Assembly: GCA_964035015.1 (NCBI GenBank)
Contig: OZ036007.1
Coordinates: 13,583,641-13,647,640 of the forward strand
DNA: 64,000 nucleotides
Direction: 5' to 3'
Source of the DNA: Corallium rubrum
Lineage: Eukaryota > Cnidaria > Anthozoa > Scleralcyonacea > Coralliidae
The translations under genes and the position numbers were made by a program. Each line of letters opens with the position of its first letter. The first letter of the stretch is position 1. Shown one piece after another: positions 23,598-33,144 of the stretch. The notes beneath the pieces were generated by a model. That model saw only the letters and a program-made list of their open reading frames with translations. It ran no database searches and was not told the origin of the DNA.

Positions 23598-24448
23598 CAG
23601 AGCTTGAAATAACGGCCGGCGGCCGGCGGTTTTCCGACCAAATTCCAGTTTTTCCGACCAAATGCTGAAATGATCGGAAATTTTGTCTGGACAAATTTTG
23701 AAAAAAAAAATCTGTTTTTTTAAATGATCGGGTCAGCGCTCAACACTCCATTTTTCTTGTTAAATTTCCATTGGGTTTTCCATCAGTTTTGAGTTAAAGT
23801 TGGTTTTACACTTTACAGTACATTATCAAAATTTCTTCGATCAGAGTATGCTTTAAACAAAGTTTAGTTAACTTAAGTGTGTGACAGTGAGTTACGAATC
23901 AGAGTGACTGCTTTCATTGTTGTTAATTTGACGATCTGGAAGATAAAGAATACGTTTCCTCGACGTTTCGAGCAAAGGCCCTTCATGATCAGGACAGTTA
24001 AATAGGCTGATCAAATAGGCTTATTCGACTCTCCTGACGAAGGTCCTGAGCTCAAAACGTCGAGGAAACGTATTCTTTATCTTCCAGGTTGTCGAGTCGA
24101 GATAACAACAGTGCGTGATTTTTAATTCAAAACCATTGCGTTAAACTGCGATTGACGCCATTGTAATCACAGAAACTTATCGTGTAATCCAGCTTTCCAG
24201 TTTAAAGTTGTTTCATAGTTACCATTTTAATTAAATTATTATCACTATAACTAATACGCAAGTAAACATTTGTGTTTTATTATTACAAATAACAAGTAGA
24301 GTGATTTACTGCATGCTTGACAGAATTTACTCAACGGAGGGGGTCAAACTAAACTAAAAAATTTCCAACTAAATTTGAAAATTTCCGGTCAAATTTCATT
24401 TTGCTCGGAAGTTTTGCCGGACAAATTTTAAAATTATTTCAGGCTCTG
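23598..24448. mobile_element. hAT-like element inside a microsatellite
   Basis: The ends are CAGAGCTTGAAATAA (23598) and its imperfect complement TTATTTCAGGCTCTG (to 24448). Subterminal TTTCCGACCAAAT-type and GGACAAATTTT motifs are mirrored at both sides. It lies inside an ATCTAT array, so a target duplication cannot be told from the array itself. It contains an inverted pair of CGACGTTTCGAG-type motifs (23938-24090). Confidence 0.55.
23938..24090. repeat. Inverted repeat with CTGAYGAAGG..CGAAACGT motifs
   Basis: GAAGATAAAGAATACGTTTC at 23938 is mirrored by GAAACGTATTCTTTATCTTC ending near 24090. Within the arms, minus-strand AAGGGCCTTTGCTCGAAACG and plus-strand CTGACGAAGGTCCTGAGCTC resemble the CUGANGA...GAAA core of hammerhead ribozymes known from Penelope-like elements. 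Parts are degenerate (CTCAAAAC in place of CGAAAC in the right arm). Confidence 0.5.
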
Positions 24449-24561
24449 TATATCTATATCTATATCTATATCTATATCTATATCTATATCTATATATACG
24501 TGTGGGTTTTGGTCTACGAAACGCAGAGTGCTCGATAACATATATAGTTAGAGCAAATATA
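24449..24561. repeat. Continuation of ATCTAT array
   Basis: TATATC units run to about 24496, followed by AT-rich unique sequence. Confidence 0.7.
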
Positions 24562-24693
24562 GATTTTCGCTTACCTCAAAAGTCTGCTACAGGCTGTTTC
24601 ATCTAAAAAAGAATCTTCAGGCAGATCTTTTTTCTAAAAAATTCTTTTTTAGATGAAACAGCCTGTAGCAGCACTTTTGAGGTAAGCGAAAAT
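24562..24693. mobile_element. Hairpin MITE
   Basis: Arms of about 50 bp: TTTTCGCTTACCTCAAAAG.. (24562-24614) and ..CTTTTGAGGTAAGCGAAAA (24640-24693) are complementary apart from a one-to-two-base bulge. An (AT)n run follows at 24694-24760. The paralogous copy lacks it. Confidence 0.7.
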
Positions 24694-24700
24694 ATATATA

Positions 24701-24763
<63 letters not shown>

Positions 24764-25451
24764 GAAACCCTGAGTACCAGGAGATTCAGAAAACCTGTAG
24801 TGTTTTCAGTAGTGTTCTGGAACTGGAAGCACTCTTCTCACATGCGGCCAAGATGAAATCGTAATCAGTGATAACTGCACGTGCGTTAACCACTCAATGG
24901 TGGACGTATACGTTCACAGTCCGTAAACCAGTTGTTACCGTTAACATCAATTGCCATTTTTTCCTGCAAAGCTCCGTACTTGGGCATATATTTTTAGTGC
25001 GCAGTTACGGTGGTATTGCAAATCGCATTAGAAGCGTTCGATAATTAACTCTTTCTTGTCCGAATTGGTCTTTAGTATTTTATTCTGGCTAACGCCAGAC
25101 GATTTTATTCACCTCTGGGGAAGCCCCCGGACAGGAATGAGTTAACTTGCTAATATAGGATCGATTAACCCATTGGCATTGCTAGTGAAGCTTTTGCATA
25201 AAAATATTCCGATGAGAAGCGCGACAAAGTAACGCCAGACAGTTTTACTCTAGACGATTTATACTTGTCAAGGGAAGTATCCTCAGACATCCTAGATATG
25301 CAGCAGTGGGTTAACAAGTGATTAACCCATTCCTGCCATGCAGAGTGGGCAAAAAACGGCCTCTTTATTGTTTATTATTATTGTATATTATCCCTAATGC
25401 CAGACTGTTTTACTCGTCAAAGGGAGAACCCTCAGACATCCTTAGGGCGAG

Positions 25452-25530
25452 ACAGGGTTAAGCCTTGCGGAGGCGTGCACGTTAGCACAGGAGAGCCGGA
25501 ACCAACTACTCTGCGCCCATGAGTTCTAAC
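25452..25530 (+). repeat. Possible tRNA-like SINE head
   Basis: GCGGAGGCGTGCACGTTAGC and, about 50 bp downstream, GAGTTCTAACCCC resemble weak A and B boxes. The segment is repeated at 40143-40215 as part of block X'. Boxes are poor matches to consensus, so this is tentative. Confidence 0.3.
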
Positions 25531-25549
25531 CCCATCCAGGCGAGCTTAA

Positions 25550-25948
25550 AGTGCTTCAGTATGAAACGAAAATTAAGTTTGTCTTATATTTGAAAGTACT
25601 TTTGAAATGACAAAGTAACATCTTTTGCTGTTTTTTGTTTCCTTGCTTCGGTCTTGAGATATGTCAGTTTGTTTTATATGCGAAACTAAACAGGAAAAGA
25701 TTATATATCTTTGCTATTATCAAACGGAATCACTTCCACGCAATATGTTTTCCTCTCACAGCAACTAAAATATACATTTTCAACTGATTCCATTTAATAA
25801 TAGCAAAGATATATAACTTTTCACATATCAAACAAACTGAAATATCTCAACAACGAAGCAAGGAAACAAAAAACAGCAAAAGATGTTACTTTGTCATTTC
25901 AAAAGTATTTTCAAATAAGACAAACTTAATTTTCATTTCATAAGCACT
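25550..25948. mobile_element. TTAA-family MITE, well preserved
   Basis: It starts AGTGCTTCAGTATGAAACG and ends ..CATTTCATAAGCACT, with TTAA on both sides (25546-25549, 25949-25952). The TIRs run about 130 bp and include TTTGTCTTATATTTGAAAG, AGTAACATCTTTTGCTG and TTTCCTTGCTTCGGTCTTGA. The mirrored core ATATCTTTGCTATTATCAAA occurs in both arms. It is about 400 bp and noncoding. Confidence 0.75.
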
Positions 25949-26192
25949 TTAACATCAGACCTTCGTGATGAAATGCAAAAACGCTAACGCCTAAGAGCAC
26001 ACGTCATCCCAAGCTTTTCCCATACTCAAAAGTATATGACGTTCTCACTATTTATTACTTATAATATTAACTAGCAAGATTGACCACAAGTTAGTTTTTA
26101 CAAATGATGATGACATGCACTGTATGTGACGACCTGCATGTGTTCGAAACCGAAAAACCTATTTCCAAATCACAGATCTAACAGATTACGTT

Positions 26193-26570
26193 CATAGTTG
26201 ATAGAGGGAGATAGTTAGGAAACTTCATAAAATTCATATTTCTAGGTTTTTGTGCACCTTGTGCACGGTCACGGTTGAAAATTATATTGTTTTACCTTTG
26301 CAAACTGATAGCAGTGTAAAAGAGATTGGGCACTACGTGTTTGTTTTGGCTTCTGGTTCGAAGTATTCCAGTACTTATTACAAATAATGACATATTTCGA
26401 GCCGTGCTTCCATGCAATAGAAAAGGTTTGTGTTCAGTCGTTTGTCCATATCAAATGAGCTTTAAAAAACTTTGTGCACAGTCAAACCCCATTCAACCTC
26501 CAAGTGGGTTCTTTGTTCAATCTATTTTAAGTTTGCCGGGTTTCCTAACCATCTCCCCCTATCAACTATG
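26193..26570. mobile_element. CATAG-type MITE (copy in X)
   Basis: TIRs CATAGTTGATAGAGGGAGAT.. and ..ATCTCCCCCTATCAACTATG bound 378 bp. The paralogue is 40721-41099, and a diverged relative is at 3796-4119. The ORF at 26326-26580 lies inside and is not a gene candidate. Confidence 0.65.
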
Positions 26571-26697
26571 GATTAATTAATAGTCATAACGAAAAAATTT
26601 TCTTCTTCAAATTTTAATACCCATTCAGAATATCTCCCGCCGCTTAAAGTGCCTGTGAAGCGAAAGTGAAGTTTGTCTTATTTGAAAGAATACTTAA

Positions 26698-27146
26698 AGT
26701 GCTTATAAACCCAAAGATAATATTACTGATATGGATTCTATTTAATGTGTATAGTTCAATACCAAAATATTATTTGATTTGAACATTTATTATATTGAGG
26801 TTTGTATTTCCAAAATGGTACTAATGAAATGACGTCTATGTAGGCATAATTTGCATACGCAGTGTTCCGTTACAGCAGAAATATATTACCCAATTCACAT
26901 ATTAATGGAATACTTGAATAGTATATTCTGTATTTTATCATTTTTTTATTAAAATCTTCAAACGGTTTATCATAAAAGAAAAAACACACACACAAAAATG
27001 CCTACATTGACGTCATCCTCATTACCATTTTGGAAATACAAACCTCAATATAACATGTTATTCAAGTCATAAAATATTTTAGCATTCAACTATTCACGTT
27101 ATATAGAATCCATATCAGTAATATCTTATTTCAGTTTATAGACACT
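26698..27146. mobile_element. TTAA-family MITE subfamily 2 (copy in X)
   Basis: AGTGCTTATAAACC.. and ..GGTTTATAGACACT-type ends with TTAA flanks (26694-26697, 27147-27150). The TIRs are long, at least 120 bp: GATATGGATTCTATTTAATG and TTGAGGTTTGTATTTCCAAA have inverted partners at 27100-27120 and about 27035-27055. A left-end piece of subfamily 1 sits directly before it (26647-26693). The paralogue is 41227-41661. Confidence 0.75.
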
Positions 27147-27375
27147 TTAACACCTGGGTTCTCACGCCAGCATAGTAGTTACTTGGATTCAGATCAAGAT
27201 ACTACGAGCTGATCTTGATCCTTGATCTGACCACCAAACCCTGCACCTATCACACCAAAAACTTTTGGTGGAATGAGGAATTTATTGTATCTTGTTTCTT
27301 TTTACTAATAAAGATACAAATTTAGTCAAAAGCTAACAGAAAACACTCCTGCTCGTGTTTTAAATAGTACTGTAA

Positions 27376-27930
27376 CTAAAGAAACAGTATTGGCATATTG
27401 ACATCAATGAGTCCCCGAAAGCTTTTCCTGACTTGAAAATACGATCCTCGGGGAGAAGGACCACACCCACGTTGTTGGTCAGGAATGTTGCCATAAACGG
27501 CAAAAAAATTTGTATCGATTTTAAAATGAATCGTGCTATTTTGAAATGACACGATTGTGACTCCTTCCTTGAACGATGAAACTGGCGTACTTGGGGAAAT
27601 AGACCAACCAGCTGGAATCTCAAATCCAGGCATCGGTAGCTCGTCTAAGCTGACAAACTTAAGGCTTTGCTGCAAATCCTGAAGTGTCGACGAGGGGGAC
27701 ACACGCTTAGAGAATGCTATGCTGATGTACGTTTTCCCTTCGTTAGATTGCGAAGAATGGCTAAAGGTCGGTCCGTGTTCGGTGGCTCCGGGGAAGTCTT
27801 GTTCTTTCAGGCCATTTTCTGGGTCTGATTTAGTGAGGTTCAATTGTAGAGTGTATTTTAAGTTTTCTAGCCAATCTTCAACTCTTGACATGATGGCTTT
27901 CACCTCGGGTGGATACTCTTCACCTGACAT
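27376..27930 (-). CDS. Hypothetical 184-residue ORF, copy 1
   Basis: An open frame of 184 codons begins MSGEEYPPEVKAIMSRVEDW and ends VNMPILFL. I do not recognise a family. The protein is soluble-looking, with no signal peptide or membrane segment; residues 1-50 are acidic/helical and the C-terminal half is rich in S, F, P and G. A paralogue at 41886-42440 keeps the same start, stop and length with no frameshift, and differs at roughly 15-20 residues by eye, which argues mildly for coding. Upstream on the minus strand a pyrimidine-rich TTCCCTTCCTATAG could be a splice acceptor, so this may be one exon of a larger gene. It may equally be a fossil ORF. A third site (55028 onward) keeps only sequence upstream of the ATG. 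Confidence 0.4.
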   Translation of the reverse strand: MSGEEYPPEVKAIMSRVEDWLENLKYTLQLNLTKSDPENGLKEQDFPGATEHGPTFSHSSQSNEGKTYISIAFSKRVSPSSTLQDLQQSLKFVSLDELPMPGFEIPAGWSISPSTPVSSFKEGVTIVSFQNSTIHFKIDTNFFAVYGNIPDQQRGCGPSPRGSYFQVRKSFRGLIDVNMPILFL

Positions 27931-28620
27931 TCTTTTAGTGCAATGATTTCACTAGTCTTGTCGCTATAGGAAGGGAATAACAAAATTATTGTTAAGAATG
28001 TATCTAAGCTAGTTGGTTTTCTTTGATCTATACCACGGGATTATATCACGAATACCCGAAAATCGGTGTTATAACCTATACACAGCACTCTTGCCAATCA
28101 CTTACGTCACAAGAGAAAACCTCTTTTGTTGGCCAGGGGTGGATCAGAGTTGGAAAAAAGCTGCGGGTACCACCCGGAGGAAGTTTTACTTTAGTGAGAT
28201 TACCGATTGTGTTTACAACACATTCGGTAATCTGAAAAAGTTACAACTGACCAAGCAAGGTGTCGAGAAGAAAAGCGATTTGCAGAAAAACATTGGCCAA
28301 CAATTATGCAGCAGTGGCAGTGGCAGCAGTTACATGTGTGACACATGTACGCTGATGTCTGCTGTGATGTCTGTATCTTCGCAGCAGCCGAGGGTATAGT
28401 TAGTAGGCTGTCAGTCAGCAGAGGTCAGTTATTATAGTAGCTATTGTAGTATGCCAAAGCTTACCTATATAGGAAAACCTAGAAAACCAAGGTACTGTAA
28501 AAGTCACGCAGTATTTATGGACGTTGCAGAACACAAAATTCTCGCTATATATTTTGAGGAAGGTTATCTAAACTTAAAAACCCATCCGGAGGAAGGTTGA
28601 ATACAACTCTGGGGCGGATA

Positions 28621-28910
28621 ATAATATAATAATAATATTTATTTATTTATATAGCGCTTATCCCAGGTCTGCTCTAGGCGCTTTACAAAAGCTCAAAACT
28701 AATTAAAGACAGACTTAAATAGATGTAGGATATAGGTTTTTGAAAACCTCACGTGGTTATTATGGGACGGACGGAATGCTTCCAATCGCGTATAAATGTT
28801 CCTCGCTTGAAATAAATCGATGACTGTGTAATCTAGATAATAATAATATTTAATACTTATATAGCGCAAATTAACATACAGTGTTATGATCAAATGCGCT
28901 GATCAAATGA
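28621..28910. repeat. TATATAGCGC-type 3'-end repeats
   Basis: Two AATAATAATATTTA..TATATAGCGC stretches (about 28621-28690 and 28836-28885) followed by GGCGCTTTACAAAAGC or similar. Such short tails are common retroelement 3' ends in marine invertebrate genomes. No body is identified. Confidence 0.4.
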
Positions 28911-30864
28911 CAAATCATCGTCGGTATTTCGCAATATTTCTTCATCATTGCTGTTGAAAGCAGCAAAAACGCGTTCGAAAACGCTTATACAGAATTCATG
29001 ACTGAAACACAGCTGTGAGAAGTGAGAACTGAGAAGCCTTCAATGAATAAATTACTCAGTATCTCAGCTGACTCAACAATCGATGTTGCCATCGGTCAAA
29101 AAGCCCAAAAATCAATGCGAGAGCCAATCAAGTTTGAGGCAAATCGGTTCAAAATGACACCAGGTCGAGGCAAATTGGTCAAATTGATGAAACACCAATC
29201 AAATCTGTCCGCACACCGGTCAAAACTCTCAAAACAAATGCTGACCACCAGTCATCCCTGCCCAGTGTTTGCTGATTCACAAATTACGACAAAGCGATTT
29301 TGAAACCTAATCTCTGTGATCACAGAAGACCAAGCCTGAGCAGTCGCACCATAACATTTTCTAGAAGACTTGAGATTAAAATATTGTGTGATTGTGCAAT
29401 TATTCTGGTGATTTTTTTAAGTCAGTCGTGTGACCGGTCTGATGTAGTGTATGTTAAAATGGCCACTGTAATGGCTAATAAGAAAACTTGGGCTACACCC
29501 TTGGTTTATAAAACAATAATTGACCTCGATCGGTTCAATAACCCTTACTTACCACCATCACTCTGGTTGGAGGTGGAATCCCAAAGCCAGTGTAAGAAAT
29601 CCTGAAAATTTTCTCATGTTTCTCTGAGGATGATTCTGTAATTACCACCATCATTTATAGAAAATGGCCTCCCATGTTTATAATTATAGCCTGTAGTCCA
29701 GTTCCAGACCCACTTTATATACCCTGATGCAAACACGAGAGTGACTCTGGGAATTTGAAAGTTTATATGAATCTGAGTTTTAGGTCAGAGTGTTTACTCC
29801 CATACTGACTTCAATGTTTGCATCAGATTATATAAACACAGGGTATTCATTTTCTATTTCTCTTACAGTGGTGTAGCCATAGTCTAGGGTGGTCTGGGGG
29901 CATTCCCCGCCCCCCCCCCCGGAAAATTTTTGATTTCTAAAATGCAGGAAATCTGTTTCAGAGACCCTGAGGCAAGTATTTCAGAGTACATCTGAAAACC
30001 ATAAATTACTTAATTTTGTTGAAATCAAACCAGAACATAGAGTGATACACATCAGAATATCTTTAGATTTATAATATAAACAAGTTGGAGGCATTTTGTA
30101 TAGACCTTTAAGTATTGTAATTTATAGCATAGAACTGAAACAGGAAGTGGGCAAATATATTTTCAACTGTCAAACGCTGTGAATAGAGTGACGATTATCA
30201 CTCAGATAACACTGAAAAAGTCTATGAATAAGATTCCGAAAGCGAGTTGGAACTGCAATGAGTTTATCATTTTAACTCCCCAAATCAAACGATTCTTATT
30301 AGACATAGTGTGACTCAGTGAGTGAGTTTGGTGATGCCGAAGTCATAAACAACCTACCTTTGAATAAACTAAGCCTTCAAATAGCATTTCGGGAAGAACA
30401 GTAAACACCAAACCCAACTTCTATAAAGCGATATCTATTCTGACTATTCATACTAGGGAGGCCGGCCAACTGTTGACAGATACAAGCATAATCGTATTAT
30501 TTAATATGCGTATTATAAAATAGGAATATCAAATTCCAGCAAAAAAAGCACGAAATAAGCCTACGGCACATTTGCCGTATTTAAAAATACCGATATCTGT
30601 TTTACTTTTGGCATTGAATCACAAGTGATATTTAATATAACAAGCAACATCTAATAGGAAACCTTACCTTTTAAAATACTCCCCAAACAAAATTAAACAG
30701 CTCTCATTTCGCAGACTGCAACCATTCAGAACGCGCGTAATTGGATGGCACTGGATCCTAGTTATGTTTAATATAGAAGGGTTGCTGCGTAGGCAGTGTT
30801 GAAACAACAATGGAAATATAGTAAACTTAGATATACTGCCAAAACAGGGAACGTATGAGTCTAA

Positions 30865-30978
30865 CATTTCGAGCGAAGGCCCTTCGTCAGAGAGAAACGT
30901 AAAGAGTGTCACACTCTACGTTTCGGCTGACGAAGGGCCTTCGCTCGAAACATTAGACTCCTACGTTCTCTGTTTCGG
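30865..30978. repeat. Inverted repeat with hammerhead-core-like motifs (Y)
   Basis: AGTCTAACATTTCGAGCGAA at the left is mirrored by TTCGCTCGAAACATTAGACT at the right. The motif CTGACGAAGGGCCTTCGCTC followed by GAAAC is present on the plus strand, with a near-complete copy on the minus strand. Similar motifs lie at 23938-24090 and 37009-37036. The duplicate is at about 57896-58009. Confidence 0.55.
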
Positions 30979-31199
30979 CAGTATATCTACGTTTTTATTT
31001 CCCTCTGGTTTTTATCATAAACTGAGGTTATCACAACCTTTGTGGATATCTCTTAGAAATAAAATGTAAAATAAGATTAAAAGGGAACTATATGGGGTCA
31101 CCACTTGACGTGGGTATCTCCCCGAAGTTGAATCAGCAGAGAAGAAACTTAAAGAAATTGAAATGGTTCTAAAGTAGTATGCTTGGTATAAACTAGACT

Positions 31200-31395
31200 T
31201 TTGAAGTAAAATCGTTTCCACTTCTTTCGTTTCCGTCATGCTCCGGTTTTCAGATATTTCAGTTTGATATCGAAATGAAAAGTGTTGTGACGTCACAGGT
31301 GCATCATGACTTATCGCAGGTTATATATCTTTGCCACTGTAGTTTACTGAAGCAAGGAAACTAAAAACTGCAAAAGATGTTACTTTCTCGACGGT
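31200..31395. mobile_element. TTAA-family MITE remnant
   Basis: Arms TTTCGTTTCCGTCATGCTCC and GAAGCAAGGAAACTAAAAAC, with GTTATATATCTTTGCCACTG in the core, match subfamily 1. The ends are lost. The duplicate lies at about 58231-58425. Confidence 0.45.
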
Positions 31396-31984
31396 CAACA
31401 AGTGCTGAGTCGGGCAAACGTTCAAGCTAAGTCGAGCAAAAATATAGGGAAAAAATAAAAAAATAGGATGAAAATAAGGAAAAGTAATCAAAGTAATTTA
31501 ATATCTGTGTATTGTAGGAGAAAAAGTATATTGAACAACAGGCACTTAGTGGGTTTTTTATATCAAAAGTTGGGCAATTTCTGTTTCAGTTGGGCAAAAT
31601 GTTCTCTGCCCCCCCCCCCCCCCCTATAAATTTGTGCCCGTACGCCTATGACAATAGGCTTTTAAAGACCCGAATTGTGCTTGATATTGCTACTCTTCCC
31701 GTATCCCGACAACTGTTTGGTTCAAATCTAGGGTCAGATCTTGACCCCATTTTCTGATTGGCTCCGAAATCTGTACGGGGGATAAATCTGTTAGGCAAGT
31801 GTTTTTATTGGTCGGGCTTTAATTAGATTAGCGCAACACGAAAGCGAGATTGGTGGCCTCTTCGACCAGATGTTCTTTGGCCGCTTTCAGATTTCGGGGG
31901 AAGTGGGCGACGACTAGGGTAACCTAGAACAGATAAATTTCAGCAATGTTTACCAGATTGATCAAAGATAAAGTTTTTTCGTTT

Positions 31985-32157
31985 GTCTTTGCTGTACAAG
32001 CTACAAGTTAAACTCAGAGAAAAACTCTGAGCTCCATACGGGACTCGAACCCACAACCTTCCGAATGCCAGCCGGACGCCACCGGAACACCCAGATGGTA
32101 GACCGATGGTGGGTTTGGGTTCCGTCTCGAACTCGGAGTTTTTCTTACGAGTTTAAC
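31985..32157 (-). mobile_element. Second-family tRNA-derived SINE (Y)
   Basis: On the minus strand, B box GGTTCGAGTCC (plus-strand 32041-32051) and an A-box-like TGTTCCGGTGG upstream, followed by GGAGCTCAGAGTTTTTCTCT and a GTTTAACTTGTAGCTTGTAC tail. AAACTC-containing sequences flank both sides. The duplicate is at 59017-59189 and diverged relatives are near 17170-17660. Confidence 0.5.
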
Positions 32158-32160
32158 TTA

Positions 32161-32920
32161 TGCACCTATCAATGTTAAGCCCGAGGGGGCAGGGGACGGG
32201 CAAACAGGGGGTATTTGACTAACATTGCTGTCCCGACGGTGAGGATTTTGATGTCGCAAGATCACCCCGGGGTGTGGGTATTTGAAATGGTCGGCAGAAC
32301 CAGCCAGGGCAGTATTGACAGCAAAAGCATGGGAACGAGTTAATCTGATCGCCATTGGGAAGAAGAAAAGGTATACTTTAAGTGCTTTAAGCATCTCAAG
32401 GAATAATCCTTATTTTTAATGCATCGACTTGCAGTTTGTAAGGAAATTTCCTTTTACTTTACTATTCTGTCTGACTTTGCCACTACATAATTCATAAATA
32501 ATACTTTGGTATTTAATAAAATATGTGAACCGATATGTAAACCATGTCAATTTGAAAGGGTTTCTTATTAAACTTTCTTTGCTAGTGTTTTGTGCAAATT
32601 GGTATTTCCAAGGTCTGAAGGAGTAGTGGAACTTGAGACTGAAAGTGATGGTTCTTTCAGCTTGTGTAATGTTGCTACTGTGTAAACTGTTGTCACAAGG
32701 AATTCGTATTTTTACTGAAATATAGCATCTTGCCGGTTAACGCTTTGAGAATTACCAGTGATTTGACCAACATGAATTTCCCCAGGTGGGAAATATTACT
32801 GTTTTTTGACTAATAGTGGTGTCCACAGGGTGTGGATTTTGACAATTTTTTATGGAAAATGTCAAAATCCCCACCCCTTGCCCGCCCCCTGCCCCCTCGG
32901 GCTTAACATTGATAGGTGCA
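32161..32920. mobile_element. 760-bp TIR element, present in Y only
   Basis: The TIR begins TGCACCTATCAATGTTAAGC at 32161, with the inverted copy ending at 32920; the arms match over about 45 bp with one mismatch near position 36. TTA stands on both sides (32158-32160 and 32921-32923), which fits a 3-bp PIF/Harbinger-type TWA duplication, although no transposase is present. The paralogous position near 59186 lacks the element and reads AACTTTAATACGAC. The ORF at 32158-32394 is inside the element. Confidence 0.75.
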
Positions 32921-33068
32921 TTACGACAGCATGCACAGCAAAAACAAACGAAATTTTTTTACCAACTTCAAGCTGAAAACACTAATAACATGATCAAAGA
33001 TATATAAAAACTAAACCCGAGATACCGTAACGAAATATCAATTTCGATGTCTTTTTTGTTTCTTGCAG

Positions 33069-33144
33069 AGCCATCGTAATATTCCAGCGTGCATGATGAT
33101 TTTGCCAAGCCAAGTTTTACTGAGCTTTTCCCTGGTTACTTTAG
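33069..33144 (+). other. Ly6 gene exon: 5'UTR end plus signal-peptide codons (copy 1)
   Basis: The exon is bounded by a strong acceptor (TTTTTTGTTTCTTGCAG ending at 33068) and the consensus donor GTAAGT (33145-33150). The acceptor ahead of the ATG implies at least one further upstream non-coding exon, which I could not locate. 24 untranslated bases precede ATGATG. Confidence 0.75.

Larger units (their letters stand above)
22015..27930 (+). repeat. Segmental duplication block X (copy 1)
   Basis: Collinear, direct-orientation similarity to 37640-42440. The blocks start together at GATATAGGCTGGTCTTGA and share GTGCTGTATTTAGCATCTAA-type sequence, the 24820-25330 region (against 39590-40010), the MITEs, and the minus-strand ORF that ends the block. 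Private insertions are 22495-23083 and 23598-24448 here, and 38352-38637 and 38869-39254 in the other copy. Substitutions are visible at a level of a few percent by eye. Confidence 0.9.

Noticed and set aside
28013-28399. 128-codon plus-strand ORF
   Set aside because: The paralogous sequence near 55150-55540 breaks the frame by indels and there is no recognisable domain.
29022-29605. Two adjacent ORFs (93 and 101 codons), both also present at 56060-56637
   Set aside because: Their conservation is explained by near-identity of the whole duplicated tract. No recognisable family, signal or splice structure supports them.
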